A stretch of 64,000 bases of DNA from JAFCUW01 sp049897565 (GCF_049897565.1 NZ_JAFCWM010000006.1:124001-188000), one strand, 5' to 3'. Positions 17,094 through 26,652 are shown, counted from the stretch's first letter. The notes: a model not told the origin generated them from the sequence alone. A program made the numbers and translations.

Positions 17094-20000
17094 CTAGTCC
17101 TCGTGGCTCCCGCCATCCTTCGCAGCAGTAATTTCCCCCAACAGTGTTTCCAGGTCCGCGGGAAGCACAGGCTTGGTCAGGTGAAAGTTAAAGCCAGCCT
17201 CGCGTGCCAGCCGCTTGTCCTCAGCCTGGCCCCATCCGGTCAGGGCGATCAGCACGATGCCCGCGCCCCAGGCCTGCAGGCGAATCCGGCGGGCTACTTC
17301 GTAGCCATTGAGCGTAGGCATTCCAATATCTAGAAAAATCACGTGCGGCTTCAATTGCGCCGCCATTTTCAGTCCACTCGGGCCGTCGTGTGCTGTCACC
17401 GTGTCGTTGCCCATAATCGTGAGCAACATGCTTAAGGTTTCGGCGGCGTCTGCATTGTCGTCCACCACCAAAATGTGGTGATGAGCTGAGCGAATTTCCG
17501 GGTCGGGCTGCGCGTTTCGCTCCTGCGCCGCTAGCGAGGCCGCCACGGGTAGGCGAACCACAAATTCACTGCCATTGCCGTTACCACCGCTGATGACCTC
17601 GATGGAGCCGCCGTGCATCTCAACCAAGCGCTTGACGATAAATAGACCGATACCCAGACCTCCCTTGGACCGTCCCATGCTGCCGTCAATCTGTTTGAAC
17701 ATGTCAAAAACGTGCGCAAGCATTAGTGTCGGGATGCCCATGCCACTGTCCTGTACCGATACCACGGCCTGCGCGCCTATCTGTTGCATGGTGACCCGGA
17801 TTTGCCCGCCACGGTCGGTAAATTTGGCTGCATTGTTGAGCAGGTTGGAAAATACCTGCGCCATGCGGGTCAGGTCGGCATCGACGTAGATAGGATCGGC
17901 AGGCAACTTGATCAGCAGCTCGTGATTGGCCCTGGCGATGGCGGGTCGGCTCGCTTCAATGGCCTGATGTATTGCTGCTGCCAAGTCAATGCGATCCATT
18001 CGCAGATCGATCTTGCCATGGCTAATGCGGCTCAAGTCCAACAGGTCATCAATCAGATGCACCATCTGCGTGACTTGCCGCTCCATCATCGCGCGAACGC
18101 GCTCAGTAGCGGCTGCGTCGCCTTGCGCCATGCGCATGATTTGCAAGCCGCTACGAATGGGCGCCAACGGATTGCGCAGCTCGTGGGCGAGCGTGGCGAG
18201 AAATTCATCTTTACGCTGGTCCTCCTCGCGCAGGCGGGCGACCAGGCGCTCGCGTTCCTCCTCGTCGCGCTTTCGGTCGCTGATGTCATTAATCAAAACC
18301 GCAACCCGAGGTGTCCCGTGGCCGTCCAGGCGAAACGCGTAGATGTCGAGCCACCTTCCATCAAGCATTGGCGCATTGTTGATGAAGCGAATTGGCTCGC
18401 CGGTAGTGGCGACTCGTCCGAACGTCTCGCACCATTGCCCCCCTACATCGGCAGCAATTTCCTGCATGCGCATGCCCTCTGCATTGCGTAGTCCAGTGTG
18501 TTTCTCAAACGCGGGGTTTATTTCCAAATACCGGAAGTCAGTGGGCAGACTAGTCGCATCAAAAATCATTTCGATCACGCAGTAACCTTCGTCCATTGAC
18601 GCGAACAAGGTGCGATACTTTTGCTCACTTCTCCGCAGTGCCTCCTGCACCTGCCGACGCGCTGTCACATCGCTGGCCATGCCGAACCATTCAGCGACAT
18701 CGCCGTCTTTGTCCAACAGCGGGATTGCCCTTGAGAAGGTCCAGCCCAAGGTGCCATCGACGCGCACAACCTGGTGTTCGAGTTCGAAGTTGCCCTTGGT
18801 GCGGACGGCCTCGCGGATGGCGTCGATCACGCGTTGCTGATCATCAGGATGAATATATTTTTCGAGCCATGAACGGCTCGGCTCGTGGGTGTCGACGATG
18901 AATTCCCGGCCTTGGAGATGACGCATCTCGGTCCAGTCCGCGTTCATCCGATAGACGACATCGGAACTGGCGCTAACAAGCGCTCGGAACTGTGCTTCGC
19001 TGGCGCGGACGGCTTCGATACTGTCGCGCCGCATGCGTGCCATTTGGAGGTGCGCAGCCACACGTGCCAGGAGCTCCCGTCCGCTAAACGGTTTGACGAG
19101 ATAATCGTCTGCGCCTTCCTGCATACCCTCGATGCGGCTGTCTTCGCCAGCACGAGCCGACAGCATGATGATCGGTACGCTTGCCGTCCGCGGGTTGTCG
19201 CGCAGCGCCTGCAGTAGCCCAAAGCCGTCGAGACGAGGCATCATCACGTCTGTCAGGATCAGATCAGGGGTGCGCTTCAGTGCCGCTGCGAGCGCCGCCT
19301 CGCCGTCCGGTACCGCTTCGGTGCGGTAATGCGGCTCCAGCATACGGACGAGGTACTGCCTCATGTCGGTGTTGTCGTCCGCGATCAGCACCGTCGGACG
19401 TTCACCATCGGCTTGCTGGGGCGCCATGACTCGGTCAATCGAAGTGTCTTGCAATGACGACAAATCCGCAGCGGGAGCAGCGGTCTGCCCGGCGCTGGGG
19501 AGCCATCTCAAAGCTTCCTCGGCAAACACATTTGCCGATGTCGTTCGCTGCGCGGCCCGGGGGCCGTTGCCGACCTGGTCTTTGGGCAGGTGCTGCGCGC
19601 CCAAGGGAATCGAGATCGCAAACGTTGTCCCTAGCCCAAGTTCGCTATCGATAGTGATTGCGCCCCCATGGAGCTTGACAAGCTCGTGGACGAGCGCAAG
19701 CCCGATTCCGCTTCCCTCGTGCGTGCGCCCCTTTGCATTTTCGACGCGGTGGAAGCGCTCGAACATCCGGGGAACTTCATCTGCGGGCACGCCGGTGCCA
19801 GTGTCAGACACGCGCAGTTCCACGGCGCGCTCTGCTTGTCGGAGCGAGACAGTGATTTTCCCCTCGAACGTGAACTTGAAGGCGTTCGACAGCAAATTAA
19901 GAACCACGGTCTCCCACATTTCCCGGTCCACGAACACCGGTTCGCTCAGAGGAGGGCAGTCGACGCAAAGTTCCAGCCCAGCCTTCTCGCAGGCCGAGCG

Positions 20001-21323
20001 GAAATTGCTTGTGAGCTCGGCGGTAAGCTCGGCCAGGGCGGTTGGCTCAAACGCGGCGCGGGCCCGCCCGGCCTCGATCCTTGAAAATTCCAGCAAGCTA
20101 TTGACCAGGCGCTGAAGTCGCAACCCGTTGCGGTATACAACTTCCAACTGCTCGGGCCGCAACTGGGGCGAATGCTCGCCAGGCGCGGCGAGGGCGTCTT
20201 CGATTGGACCGAGTATCAGGGTCAGTGGCGTGCGGAACTCATGACTGACGTTGGAGAAGAACGAGATTTTTGCGCGATCCAGATCGGCGAGTGCCTGTGC
20301 TCGTCGCCGCTCTTCATCATATGCGCGGGCGTTCGCGACGCCCGCACTCAGCGCCGAAACAAGCAAATCGTAGAAGCTCCGATACACCTCGTCCAATTTT
20401 AAACGCGAACTGACCCCGGCTACCAAAATCGCCACCGGACTGCTGGTTCCTGGCGGGATAATCGGTAGCGCCAGCGCCTGGGTCGGCGGCTCGCCGTATG
20501 GACCAAGGGCGGCCAGGTCGATCCTTGTGGCAAGATCGTCCATCGTCACCGCCAACCCGGAGCGACAAACGTCTTCCAGCGGCCAGGGGCTCGGTTCATT
20601 GTCGTCCAAATAAAACGTCTCGGCTAGCACGCCGGGCTCGGCGATGCGGTCGGTCGCTCGAACCAATCTGCCCGAAGCGTCGGGCCCGAGTGCGTATAGC
20701 CGGGCAAAGGGCACGTCAAGCTCGAACTGCGCGAGCGTGTGCGCGGACAACGCAAGCACTTCGTTGACGGACTTGCCTTTGCTTGCATGCGCAGTTAAGT
20801 CGCGCAGCGTGCGAGTGCGGCGTTCGCTGAGCGTTTGAGCGGTCATCTCGATAACGGGGTGGAACAGGCCGCCAACTCGCCCCTCCTCGTCGCGGATCGG
20901 ACTAAAGGAGAAGGTAAAGAAACACTCCTCGATGTACCCATGCCGTTCCAGAAAAATTTGCTGGCTTTCCAGGAAGGCCGTGTTCCCCGCCAAGGCCGAG
21001 TCGTGCGCTGTTCCAATTACAGGCCACGCTTCGCTCCAGCATTCCGAGAATTTCTGTCCCATCGATCGCGGATGCTTGTTTCCGCAAATGACTCGGTAGG
21101 CATCGTTGTAGATCTGCACAAGCCCCGGTCCCCAGATGACGCAGATCGGTAAATCGGAGGCCAGGCAAATACTGACGGTCGTTCGCAGGCTCTGCGGCCA
21201 CAAAGCGACTGGCCCTAAAGCAGTTCTTGCCCAGTCCATCGACCGGATCAGGCTACCCATTTCGCCGCCTCCCATCAGAAAGGCGAGGGGGTTGGAAATG
21301 TCGTCGATCTTTTCAGGATTCAT
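17094..21323 (-). CDS. double-module hybrid sensor histidine kinase
   Basis: Unusually large (1409 residues) soluble signalling protein with two kinase/receiver modules in series. The order is: N-terminal PAS-like domain (about 50-165), GAF (about 180-340), HisKA with His361 in NVSHEFRTP, HATPase (about 470-575), receiver with phospho-acceptor Asp692, PAS (780-890), PAS (900-1015), second HisKA with His1047 in TLAHELRNP, HATPase (about 1150-1260), and terminal receiver with Asp1332. No membrane segment is visible, so it senses an intracellular cue. The ATG at 21323 (MNPEKIDD) has an AAGG site; a longer frame to 21404 adds 27 atypical residues. No DNA-binding response regulator adjoins it, so it is an orphan phosphorelay. 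Base composition is slightly less GC-rich than its neighbours. Confidence 0.92.
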   Translation of the reverse strand: MNPEKIDDISNPLAFLMGGGEMGSLIRSMDWARTALGPVALWPQSLRTTVSICLASDLPICVIWGPGLVQIYNDAYRVICGNKHPRSMGQKFSECWSEAWPVIGTAHDSALAGNTAFLESQQIFLERHGYIEECFFTFSFSPIRDEEGRVGGLFHPVIEMTAQTLSERRTRTLRDLTAHASKGKSVNEVLALSAHTLAQFELDVPFARLYALGPDASGRLVRATDRIAEPGVLAETFYLDDNEPSPWPLEDVCRSGLAVTMDDLATRIDLAALGPYGEPPTQALALPIIPPGTSSPVAILVAGVSSRLKLDEVYRSFYDLLVSALSAGVANARAYDEERRRAQALADLDRAKISFFSNVSHEFRTPLTLILGPIEDALAAPGEHSPQLRPEQLEVVYRNGLRLQRLVNSLLEFSRIEAGRARAAFEPTALAELTAELTSNFRSACEKAGLELCVDCPPLSEPVFVDREMWETVVLNLLSNAFKFTFEGKITVSLRQAERAVELRVSDTGTGVPADEVPRMFERFHRVENAKGRTHEGSGIGLALVHELVKLHGGAITIDSELGLGTTFAISIPLGAQHLPKDQVGNGPRAAQRTTSANVFAEEALRWLPSAGQTAAPAADLSSLQDTSIDRVMAPQQADGERPTVLIADDNTDMRQYLVRMLEPHYRTEAVPDGEAALAAALKRTPDLILTDVMMPRLDGFGLLQALRDNPRTASVPIIMLSARAGEDSRIEGMQEGADDYLVKPFSGRELLARVAAHLQMARMRRDSIEAVRASEAQFRALVSASSDVVYRMNADWTEMRHLQGREFIVDTHEPSRSWLEKYIHPDDQQRVIDAIREAVRTKGNFELEHQVVRVDGTLGWTFSRAIPLLDKDGDVAEWFGMASDVTARRQVQEALRRSEQKYRTLFASMDEGYCVIEMIFDATSLPTDFRYLEINPAFEKHTGLRNAEGMRMQEIAADVGGQWCETFGRVATTGEPIRFINNAPMLDGRWLDIYAFRLDGHGTPRVAVLINDISDRKRDEEERERLVARLREEDQRKDEFLATLAHELRNPLAPIRSGLQIMRMAQGDAAATERVRAMMERQVTQMVHLIDDLLDLSRISHGKIDLRMDRIDLAAAIHQAIEASRPAIARANHELLIKLPADPIYVDADLTRMAQVFSNLLNNAAKFTDRGGQIRVTMQQIGAQAVVSVQDSGMGIPTLMLAHVFDMFKQIDGSMGRSKGGLGIGLFIVKRLVEMHGGSIEVISGGNGNGSEFVVRLPVAASLAAQERNAQPDPEIRSAHHHILVVDDNADAAETLSMLLTIMGNDTVTAHDGPSGLKMAAQLKPHVIFLDIGMPTLNGYEVARRIRLQAWGAGIVLIALTGWGQAEDKRLAREAGFNFHLTKPVLPADLETLLGEITAAKDGGSHED

Positions 21324-21673
21324 CTGAGCCTTGCGATGTAGGAACGGGACTGCAGCTAAGCTCGGAGTAAATAATTCGGCATCATGCGCCACAGCGCATC
21401 GCATTGCCCGCTACCTATTCGAGGCAATAATGTCAATATGCTGTTTGAAAACGAGTGCGGGAACAATGTCCACAAGAATTGAAGCAGCGGAGCTTACTGG
21501 CTCGGCTTGCAAGAATGCAAGGAACAACATAGCAGCTTACACGCGAAGACATGTAATTGTTGGAATATCGGAAAGTTGGCGATGCTGGGGGTGCAACAAC
21601 CTTGCTGGTCATTCAATTTGCAATTCGGCTTGGCGAATCGCGGTTGCGGCACCTACTTATGCGGATCCGGAAA
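21324..21673. other. intergenic region without a recognisable gene
   Basis: This stretch of about 350 bp separates the hybrid kinase start from the tRNA-Lys terminator. It must hold the kinase promoter. It is less GC-rich than the surroundings. The open frames across it show no homology I can recognise. Confidence 0.5.
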
Positions 21674-21706
21674 CAAAAAAAGCAGTTACGATCACTCGTA
21701 ACTGCT
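21674..21706 (-). terminator. Rho-independent terminator after tRNA-Lys
   Basis: An 11-bp perfect stem (21681-21691 with 21696-21706) with a 4-nt loop is followed, reading the minus strand, by a run of at least six T. It ends the transcript that contains tRNA-Lys and possibly the whole tol-pal operon. Confidence 0.9.
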
Positions 21707-21728
21707 TGTCTCGACTACTGCTTATTCG

Positions 21729-21804
21729 TGGTAGGCCGTGCGGGATTCGAACCTGCGACCAACGGATTAAAAGTCCGCTGCTCTACCAGCTGAGCTAACG
21801 ACCC
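21729..21804 (-). tRNA. tRNA-Lys (anticodon TTT)
   Basis: A 76-nt cloverleaf with encoded CCA. The minus strand starts GGGTCGTTAGCTCAG, has a CTTTTAA anticodon loop (anticodon TTT) closed by GCGGA/TCCGT, and a GGTTCGAATCC T-arm. The acceptor stem contains G-U and U-G pairs but is complete. It lies 73 bp downstream of cpoB on the same strand and just before the terminator, so it may be processed from the tol-pal transcript. Confidence 0.97.
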
Positions 21805-21877
21805 GAAAGAAGCAAGATTATAGGGGCCACCAGCGTTCCTGTCAAATGCCCAAGGCCATATATTTTTGCGATTTGCC

Positions 21878-22636
21878 TTACTTCAGCGTTGCCAGACGGT
21901 CTTTTGCGGCGGCCGCGGCCGACGAGGCAGGGTACTTCAGCACCAGCTGCTGCAATGCCTTCTTGGCGTTCTTCTTGTCCTTCAGCTCGGTATAGCTGCT
22001 GGCAATGTTGAGGATCGCATCAGGCGCCGTGGCGCTGTCCTTGTACGTGCTGGCGACCACTTCCTGCGCCGTGATGGCGTTCTTGTAATCGCGCTGCGCG
22101 TAGTAGGCGTTGCCGAGATAATACTGCGCGTTCGGCGAGTAGCTCGAATCGGGATAGCGGCGCACAAACGCCGATAATGCATTGGCGGCCGTCTTGTAGT
22201 CGCCCGACTTGAAGATCGCCATCGCCGCTTCGTACGACTTCAGTTCGCTGGCGTCGACTTCTTCCTGCTTGCCGTCGATGTTCACTTGGCGCGGCTCGAG
22301 TTTGGCGATGCGCGAATCGAGGTCGGCGTAGAAATCCTTCTGGCGCTTTTGCGAGTTGGCGATTTCGTTGGCGAGCACTTCGAGCTGGCCGCGCAGGCGC
22401 GCGATTTCCTGCATCGTCTGTTCATGCTGGTTGACCAGCTCGAGCGAGGCGCTCTTGTCGGACTTGGTGTCGATGCGCGCGTTCATGTCGCGCGACAGGT
22501 TATCGACCTTGGCGCGCAGGTCGAGGATCGCCTTGCGCGCTTCGTCGTCGTCGAGCAGGCCGGCACTGGCATGCAGCGGAATCCAGGCGGCCAGCGCCAG
22601 GCATGCGGCTGCAATGCGGAATTTGGTATTTTTCAT
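21878..22636 (-). CDS. cpoB: cell division coordinator CpoB (YbgF, Tol-Pal system TPR protein)
   Basis: Periplasmic protein of 252 residues that links peptidoglycan synthesis (PBP1B) with Tol-driven outer-membrane constriction. A signal peptide ends near AWIPLHASA, followed by a coiled-coil trimerisation region (about 30-120, heptad-like RAKVDNLSRDMNARID) and C-terminal TPR repeats (about 135-250) with YPDSSYSPNAQYYLGNAYY. I start at the ATG at 22636; the frame extends 16 residues further but without a signal. It is the last protein gene of the tol-pal operon, 85 bp after pal. Confidence 0.93.
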   Translation of the reverse strand: MKNTKFRIAAACLALAAWIPLHASAGLLDDDEARKAILDLRAKVDNLSRDMNARIDTKSDKSASLELVNQHEQTMQEIARLRGQLEVLANEIANSQKRQKDFYADLDSRIAKLEPRQVNIDGKQEEVDASELKSYEAAMAIFKSGDYKTAANALSAFVRRYPDSSYSPNAQYYLGNAYYAQRDYKNAITAQEVVASTYKDSATAPDAILNIASSYTELKDKKNAKKALQQLVLKYPASSAAAAAKDRLATLK

Positions 22637-22721
22637 GGTCGTGACTTTCTGAAAAAAACGGGGCGGATGCAGTCTGCACTGCACGCCGCCCCGTTGTCAA
22701 TCGGCCGTATCAGGCAATCGA

Positions 22722-23246
22722 TTAGTAGACGATATCGGCGCGGCGGTTCTCAGCCCAGGCCGCTTCGTTGGCGCCAACTGCTTTCGGCTTTTCTTCGCCC
22801 AGCGACACCGCTTCCATCTGCGATTCGGCTACGCCCATCGTGCCCATTGCCTTGCGCACTGCCTCGGCACGCTTCTGGCCCAGCGCCAGGTTGTATTCAG
22901 TGCCGCCGCGCTCGTCGGTGTTGCCTTGAATCAGGACCTTGCGCGCCTTGTTCTTGGCCAGGTAAGCGGAGTGGTTCTCGACCGTCTGCTTGGCATCGTC
23001 ACGCACGACGAAGCTGTCATAGTCGAAATAAACGCTGCGCTTGGCCAGCACGCCTTTTGGATCGTTCAGCGGATCGGCAGTGCCGGTCTCGACTGGACGG
23101 ATGTCGCGGCTGTCGGCCACTGGCTGTGCGGCGCGCTCTGGCGTGCGCTCGACAACCGGTGCTTCATTCAATTTGACGGGCGAGCTGCAAGCGGACAGCA
23201 AGGCTGCGCTCGAAACGATCAAGGCCAAACTTTTAAAGTTGCGCAT
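22722..23246 (-). CDS. pal: peptidoglycan-associated outer membrane lipoprotein Pal
   Basis: Outer-membrane lipoprotein of 174 residues that binds peptidoglycan and, in turn, TolB. The lipobox LLSAC sits at residues 16-20, followed by a Pro/Glu-rich linker and an OmpA-like C-terminal domain with the peptidoglycan-binding motif NTDERGGTEYNLALGQKRA. An AGGAG site is placed seven bases before the ATG. It lies 29 bp downstream of tolB in the operon. Confidence 0.97.
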   Translation of the reverse strand: MRNFKSLALIVSSAALLSACSSPVKLNEAPVVERTPERAAQPVADSRDIRPVETGTADPLNDPKGVLAKRSVYFDYDSFVVRDDAKQTVENHSAYLAKNKARKVLIQGNTDERGGTEYNLALGQKRAEAVRKAMGTMGVAESQMEAVSLGEEKPKAVGANEAAWAENRRADIVY

Positions 23247-23275
23247 GTTATTTTCTCCTGGTCAGTGTTAAAAAT

Positions 23276-24532
23276 TTACTTCATGAACGGGCCCCAGCTG
23301 GGCGCCCTGATATTTCCTGCATTCGTCGTCAGGCGCTGCTTGACGCGCCCATCCACCGACACCACGGCCAGGCCGCTGCGACCGGCCGTCGCGTACATGA
23401 TGTACTTGCCGTTCGGCGAAAAACTCGGTTCGGTGGCGCCGACTGCCAGGCGCTGTTCCTGGCCGCTGGCCAGGTCCATCGCGTACAGCGAGTAGGCGCC
23501 GTCGCGCTGCGAGATCCACGCCAGCGTCTTGCCGTCCGACGAGATGCGCGGGCTGACGTTGTAGCTGCCGTTGAAGGTGACGCGGGTGGCGTTGCCGCCG
23601 CTGGCGCTCATCTTGTAGATCTGCGGGCCGCCGCTGCGGTCGCTGAGGAAATAGATGCTCTGGCCATCGGCCGAAAATTGCGGCTCGGTGTCGATGCCAT
23701 TGCTGTTCGACAGCCGGCGCAGGCCGCTGCCGTCGGCATTCACGCCGTAGATCTGCGAGTGGCCATCCTTCGACAGCGTCACCGCCAGGCGCGCGCCGTC
23801 CGGCGACCAGGCCGGCGCCGAGTTGCTGCCTTTCTCGTTCGAGATGACCTTGCGCTCGCCGGTGACCAGGTTCTGCACATAGACGACGGGCTTGCGCTGC
23901 TCGAACGACACGTAGGCGACCTTGCCGCCGTCAGGCGACCAGGCCGGCGAAATGATCGGCTCCTTGCCGCGCGCGGCAACCTGCATGCCTTCGCCGTCGG
24001 CGTCGGCCACTTCCAGGCGGTAGTCGCTGTTGCTCACTTTGTTGACGTAGGCGATGCGGGTCGAGAAGGCGCCGCGCGTGCCGGTCAGCTTTTCGTAGAT
24101 GTCGTCGGCGATGCGGTGCCCCTGCAGGCGGGCGTACTTTCCCGTCACCGTGTTCGACAGCGCCGACAGTTGCGACGACTTGATCGTGTCGAGCAGCTTG
24201 TAGCGCACTTCGAAGCGGCCGTCGGCGGCGCGCACGACGCTGCCAACGACGAGCGCATCGGCGCCGCGCGATTTCCACTGGGCGAAGTCGATCGCCGAGG
24301 TGTCCGACAGCGCGGTGCCGGCGTCGATCACCTTGAACACGCCGCTGCGCTCGAGGTCGGCCTTGATGACGGCCGACATCTGCGCCGGCGCGACGCCTTC
24401 ATCGGCGAACGCGGCCACCGCGATCGGGATCTGGGTGCTCGAGACACCCTGGATCTCAACGCGCACCTGCGCGTGCGTGGCGCCGGCGATCAGGCTAAGT
24501 CCAAACAAAAACAGCGGGATATTTTTCTTCAT
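23276..24532 (-). CDS. tolB: Tol-Pal system periplasmic beta-propeller protein TolB
   Basis: Soluble periplasmic protein of 418 residues. A signal peptide (to about ATHAQV) precedes an N-terminal alpha/beta domain (about 25-160) and a six-bladed beta-propeller with repeated SPAWSPDGGKVAY-type PD40 blades (about 190-415). TolB shuttles between Pal and TolA during outer-membrane constriction. It sits between tolA and pal as in most proteobacteria. Confidence 0.97.
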   Translation of the reverse strand: MKKNIPLFLFGLSLIAGATHAQVRVEIQGVSSTQIPIAVAAFADEGVAPAQMSAVIKADLERSGVFKVIDAGTALSDTSAIDFAQWKSRGADALVVGSVVRAADGRFEVRYKLLDTIKSSQLSALSNTVTGKYARLQGHRIADDIYEKLTGTRGAFSTRIAYVNKVSNSDYRLEVADADGEGMQVAARGKEPIISPAWSPDGGKVAYVSFEQRKPVVYVQNLVTGERKVISNEKGSNSAPAWSPDGARLAVTLSKDGHSQIYGVNADGSGLRRLSNSNGIDTEPQFSADGQSIYFLSDRSGGPQIYKMSASGGNATRVTFNGSYNVSPRISSDGKTLAWISQRDGAYSLYAMDLASGQEQRLAVGATEPSFSPNGKYIMYATAGRSGLAVVSVDGRVKQRLTTNAGNIRAPSWGPFMK

Positions 24533-24569
24533 GGGTCGATTCGGTCCAGGTTGGTGGAAACGGGCGCTA

Positions 24570-25502
24570 TCATTTCAGGTCCTTCATCGCGAAAGCAATC
24601 TCAAGCGTGCGCAACACGGTACCATTTTTATTCTTTGGCAATGGCGACGATTTGAGAATGCCTTTCTCTACCGCATCATCGAACGCGGGGATGCCACTGC
24701 TCTTGGTCAGCCGCACGGAGATAATCTCGCCGCTCGGTAACTGTTCAATCTTGAAGACCACTTCCGGCTTGCCGGGCACTTCGGTGCTGCCGGCGTACGA
24801 CGTGCTGCTCTTGATCTTGCTGTTGATGGCGGCCAGGTAGCTGGTGTCGACGCGCGACGCGGTCGACTTCGCCGCCTCGCCGCCGGTGCCGGCGCCGGCC
24901 ATCATGCGGCTCAGTTCGGCGGCGCGCCGTTTCTCGGATTCGGCTTCTTCCTTCGCCTTGGCCAGTTTCTCGACCTTCAGCTTGTCGGCCAGCTTTTTCT
25001 CTTCCAGCTTCTTGGCCAGCTCTTGTTCTTTTTGCTGCGCCTTCTTGTCGGCCAGCTCTTGTTCCTTCTGCTGGGCCTTCTTGTCGGCCAGCTGCTTCGC
25101 CTTCATTTCCTTGGCCAGCTTCTGCTCTTCCAGCTGCTTTTCTTCTTCCAGTTCCTTGCGCTTTTCCGCCTTGCGCTTTTCGCGTTCGAGGGCGATGTCG
25201 GGCGCCTTCGGCGCGACCGGCTCTTCGACCCGTGGTGGCGGCGGCTGCACCACCTTCGGCACCGGCGCCGGCTGCGGCTCGATCACTTGCGGCGGCGGCG
25301 GTGGCGGCGGCGCCGCGCTTTGCGTCTTCATGTCCCACACTTCGGCCTCGACCTGCACCGGCGTGGTGTTCTGCCAGCTCACGCCGATGTACAGGAACGC
25401 CAGCAGACCCGCGTGCACCGCCGCGGCCAGCACGATCGACGGCCAGCGGCTCGGTTCGGGCGGCACGTGGTAGGGAGCGCCGTTGGCAGTTGTGCTAGTC
25501 AT
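24570..25502 (-). CDS. tolA: Tol-Pal system inner membrane protein TolA
   Basis: Energy-transducing protein of 310 residues spanning the periplasm. One N-terminal membrane helix (about residues 21-40) is followed by a Pro-rich stretch (PPPPPPQVIEPQP), a long Lys/Glu/Ala helix (about 100-205) and a C-terminal TonB-like domain III (about 215-310, FDDAVEKGILKSSPLP). The helix contains an exact 12-residue tandem repeat (LADKKAQQKEQE twice) encoded by a 36-bp DNA repeat. It interacts with TolQ and TolR through the membrane helix and pulls on TolB-Pal. Confidence 0.95.
   Translation of the reverse strand: MTSTTANGAPYHVPPEPSRWPSIVLAAAVHAGLLAFLYIGVSWQNTTPVQVEAEVWDMKTQSAAPPPPPPPQVIEPQPAPVPKVVQPPPPRVEEPVAPKAPDIALEREKRKAEKRKELEEEKQLEEQKLAKEMKAKQLADKKAQQKEQELADKKAQQKEQELAKKLEEKKLADKLKVEKLAKAKEEAESEKRRAAELSRMMAGAGTGGEAAKSTASRVDTSYLAAINSKIKSSTSYAGSTEVPGKPEVVFKIEQLPSGEIISVRLTKSSGIPAFDDAVEKGILKSSPLPKNKNGTVLRTLEIAFAMKDLK
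25017..25088 (-). repeat. 36-bp tandem repeat within tolA
   Basis: Two adjacent 36-bp units (25017-25052, 25053-25088) differ at only a few bases and encode the same 12 residues of the TolA helix; a partial third unit follows. Such in-frame repeats change TolA reach without breaking the frame. Confidence 0.8.
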
Positions 25503-25514
25503 TGTGTTCGACCA

Positions 25515-25949
25515 TTACTTGGTCGCCAGTCCGACCCGGTTGATGCCCATTTTTTTCGCTTCCGAGATCAGCTGGACGACGTCGTCGTACTTGCTCTCCT
25601 TGTCGCCGGCGATCAGCACCGGGTACTCCGGGTTTTCCGCATGCAAGCTGCGCAGGCTGCGCAGCAGGGCGGTGCGGTTCGGCATGTCCTGCGGCGCGCT
25701 GCGGTTCTTGCCGTTGATGCCGATCGACAGCGACGTGTCCGGCTTGAGCACCACGTGGATGTAATCGTCCGGCGGCAACGCCGACTTTTCCGCGCTCGGC
25801 AAGTTGATCACGCTCGGGCTGTTGGCCGGCGGCACCACCATGAAAATGATCAGCAGCACCAGCATCACGTCGATGTACGGCACGACGTTGATCTCGGACT
25901 TGAATTTGCGGCCGCGGCCACCGCGCAAGCTGCTGGAAAAGGATGCCAT
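25515..25949 (-). CDS. tolR: Tol-Pal system protein TolR
   Basis: ExbD/TolR family protein of 144 residues. A short cytoplasmic N-terminus (SSLRGGRGRKFKSEINVVPYIDVMLVLL) leads into a single membrane helix that carries the conserved proton-path aspartate (the D of YIDVMLVLLIIF). A periplasmic domain follows. It forms the proton-driven motor with TolQ. Gaps are 19 bp to tolQ and 12 bp to tolA. Confidence 0.97.
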   Translation of the reverse strand: MASFSSSLRGGRGRKFKSEINVVPYIDVMLVLLIIFMVVPPANSPSVINLPSAEKSALPPDDYIHVVLKPDTSLSIGINGKNRSAPQDMPNRTALLRSLRSLHAENPEYPVLIAGDKESKYDDVVQLISEAKKMGINRVGLATK

Positions 25950-25968
25950 CTGGTTCTCCGTTCAGTGC

Positions 25969-26652
25969 TTAGCGCGACTGGCGCTGCAAGATGTTCGAGA
26001 ATTCTTCGACGAAGCTCTCGAAGCGGATCGCCAGGCGGTCGATGTCGTGGGTGAAGCGGTTGTACGCCACCACCGCCGGGATCGCGGCGAACAGGCCGAT
26101 CGCGGTGGCGATCAGCGCTTCGGCGATGCCGGGCGCCACTGCCGCCAGGGTTGCCTGCTGCACATTTGCCAGGCCGCGGAACGCATTCATGATGCCCCAC
26201 ACCGTGCCGAGCAGGCCGACGTACGGCGACACCGAGCCGACCGAGGCGAGGAAGTTCAGGTGGATGTCGAGGCCGTCGAGCTCGCGCTGGAAGGCGGCGC
26301 GCATGGCGCGGCGGGCGCTGTCGAGCACGGCGCCCATGTCGAGCGCGTCCTTGGCGACCTGCTTGCCCTTGATGAATTCGCCCATGCCGGCTTCGAAGAT
26401 GCGGGCCAGCGCGCCGCTCTGGTCGCGCTGGCTGCTGGCGCTCTGGTGCAGGGTGTGCAGGTTGCCGCCGGCCCAGAAGCTGCGCTCGAACTGTTCGGTC
26501 TGGCGGCGCGCGGCGCGGATCGCGAACATCTTGCGGAAGATATAGGTCCAGCTGGTCAGCGAGACGATCAGCAGCAGCGCCATGATGAGCTGAACGATCA
26601 GGTGGGCGTTGCCGATCAGGGCCAGGAAGGAAAGATCTTGAGCTGCATTCAT
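25969..26652 (-). CDS. tolQ: Tol-Pal system protein TolQ
   Basis: MotA/TolQ/ExbB-family inner-membrane protein of 227 residues with three helices: one near the N-terminus (LIVQLIMALLLIVSLTSWTYI) and two after the cytoplasmic loop. The family motif VGLLGTVWGIMNAFRGL is at about 143-160 and the pore-lining IAEALIATAIGLFAAIPAVV follows. With TolR it uses proton motive force to energise TolA. Confidence 0.97.
   Translation of the reverse strand: MNAAQDLSFLALIGNAHLIVQLIMALLLIVSLTSWTYIFRKMFAIRAARRQTEQFERSFWAGGNLHTLHQSASSQRDQSGALARIFEAGMGEFIKGKQVAKDALDMGAVLDSARRAMRAAFQRELDGLDIHLNFLASVGSVSPYVGLLGTVWGIMNAFRGLANVQQATLAAVAPGIAEALIATAIGLFAAIPAVVAYNRFTHDIDRLAIRFESFVEEFSNILQRQSR

Noticed and set aside
21331..21798. 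Frame containing an AGFEPATNGLKVRCSTS-like end
   Set aside because: This peptide is the well-known translation of the reverse complement of a tRNA gene, here tRNA-Lys.
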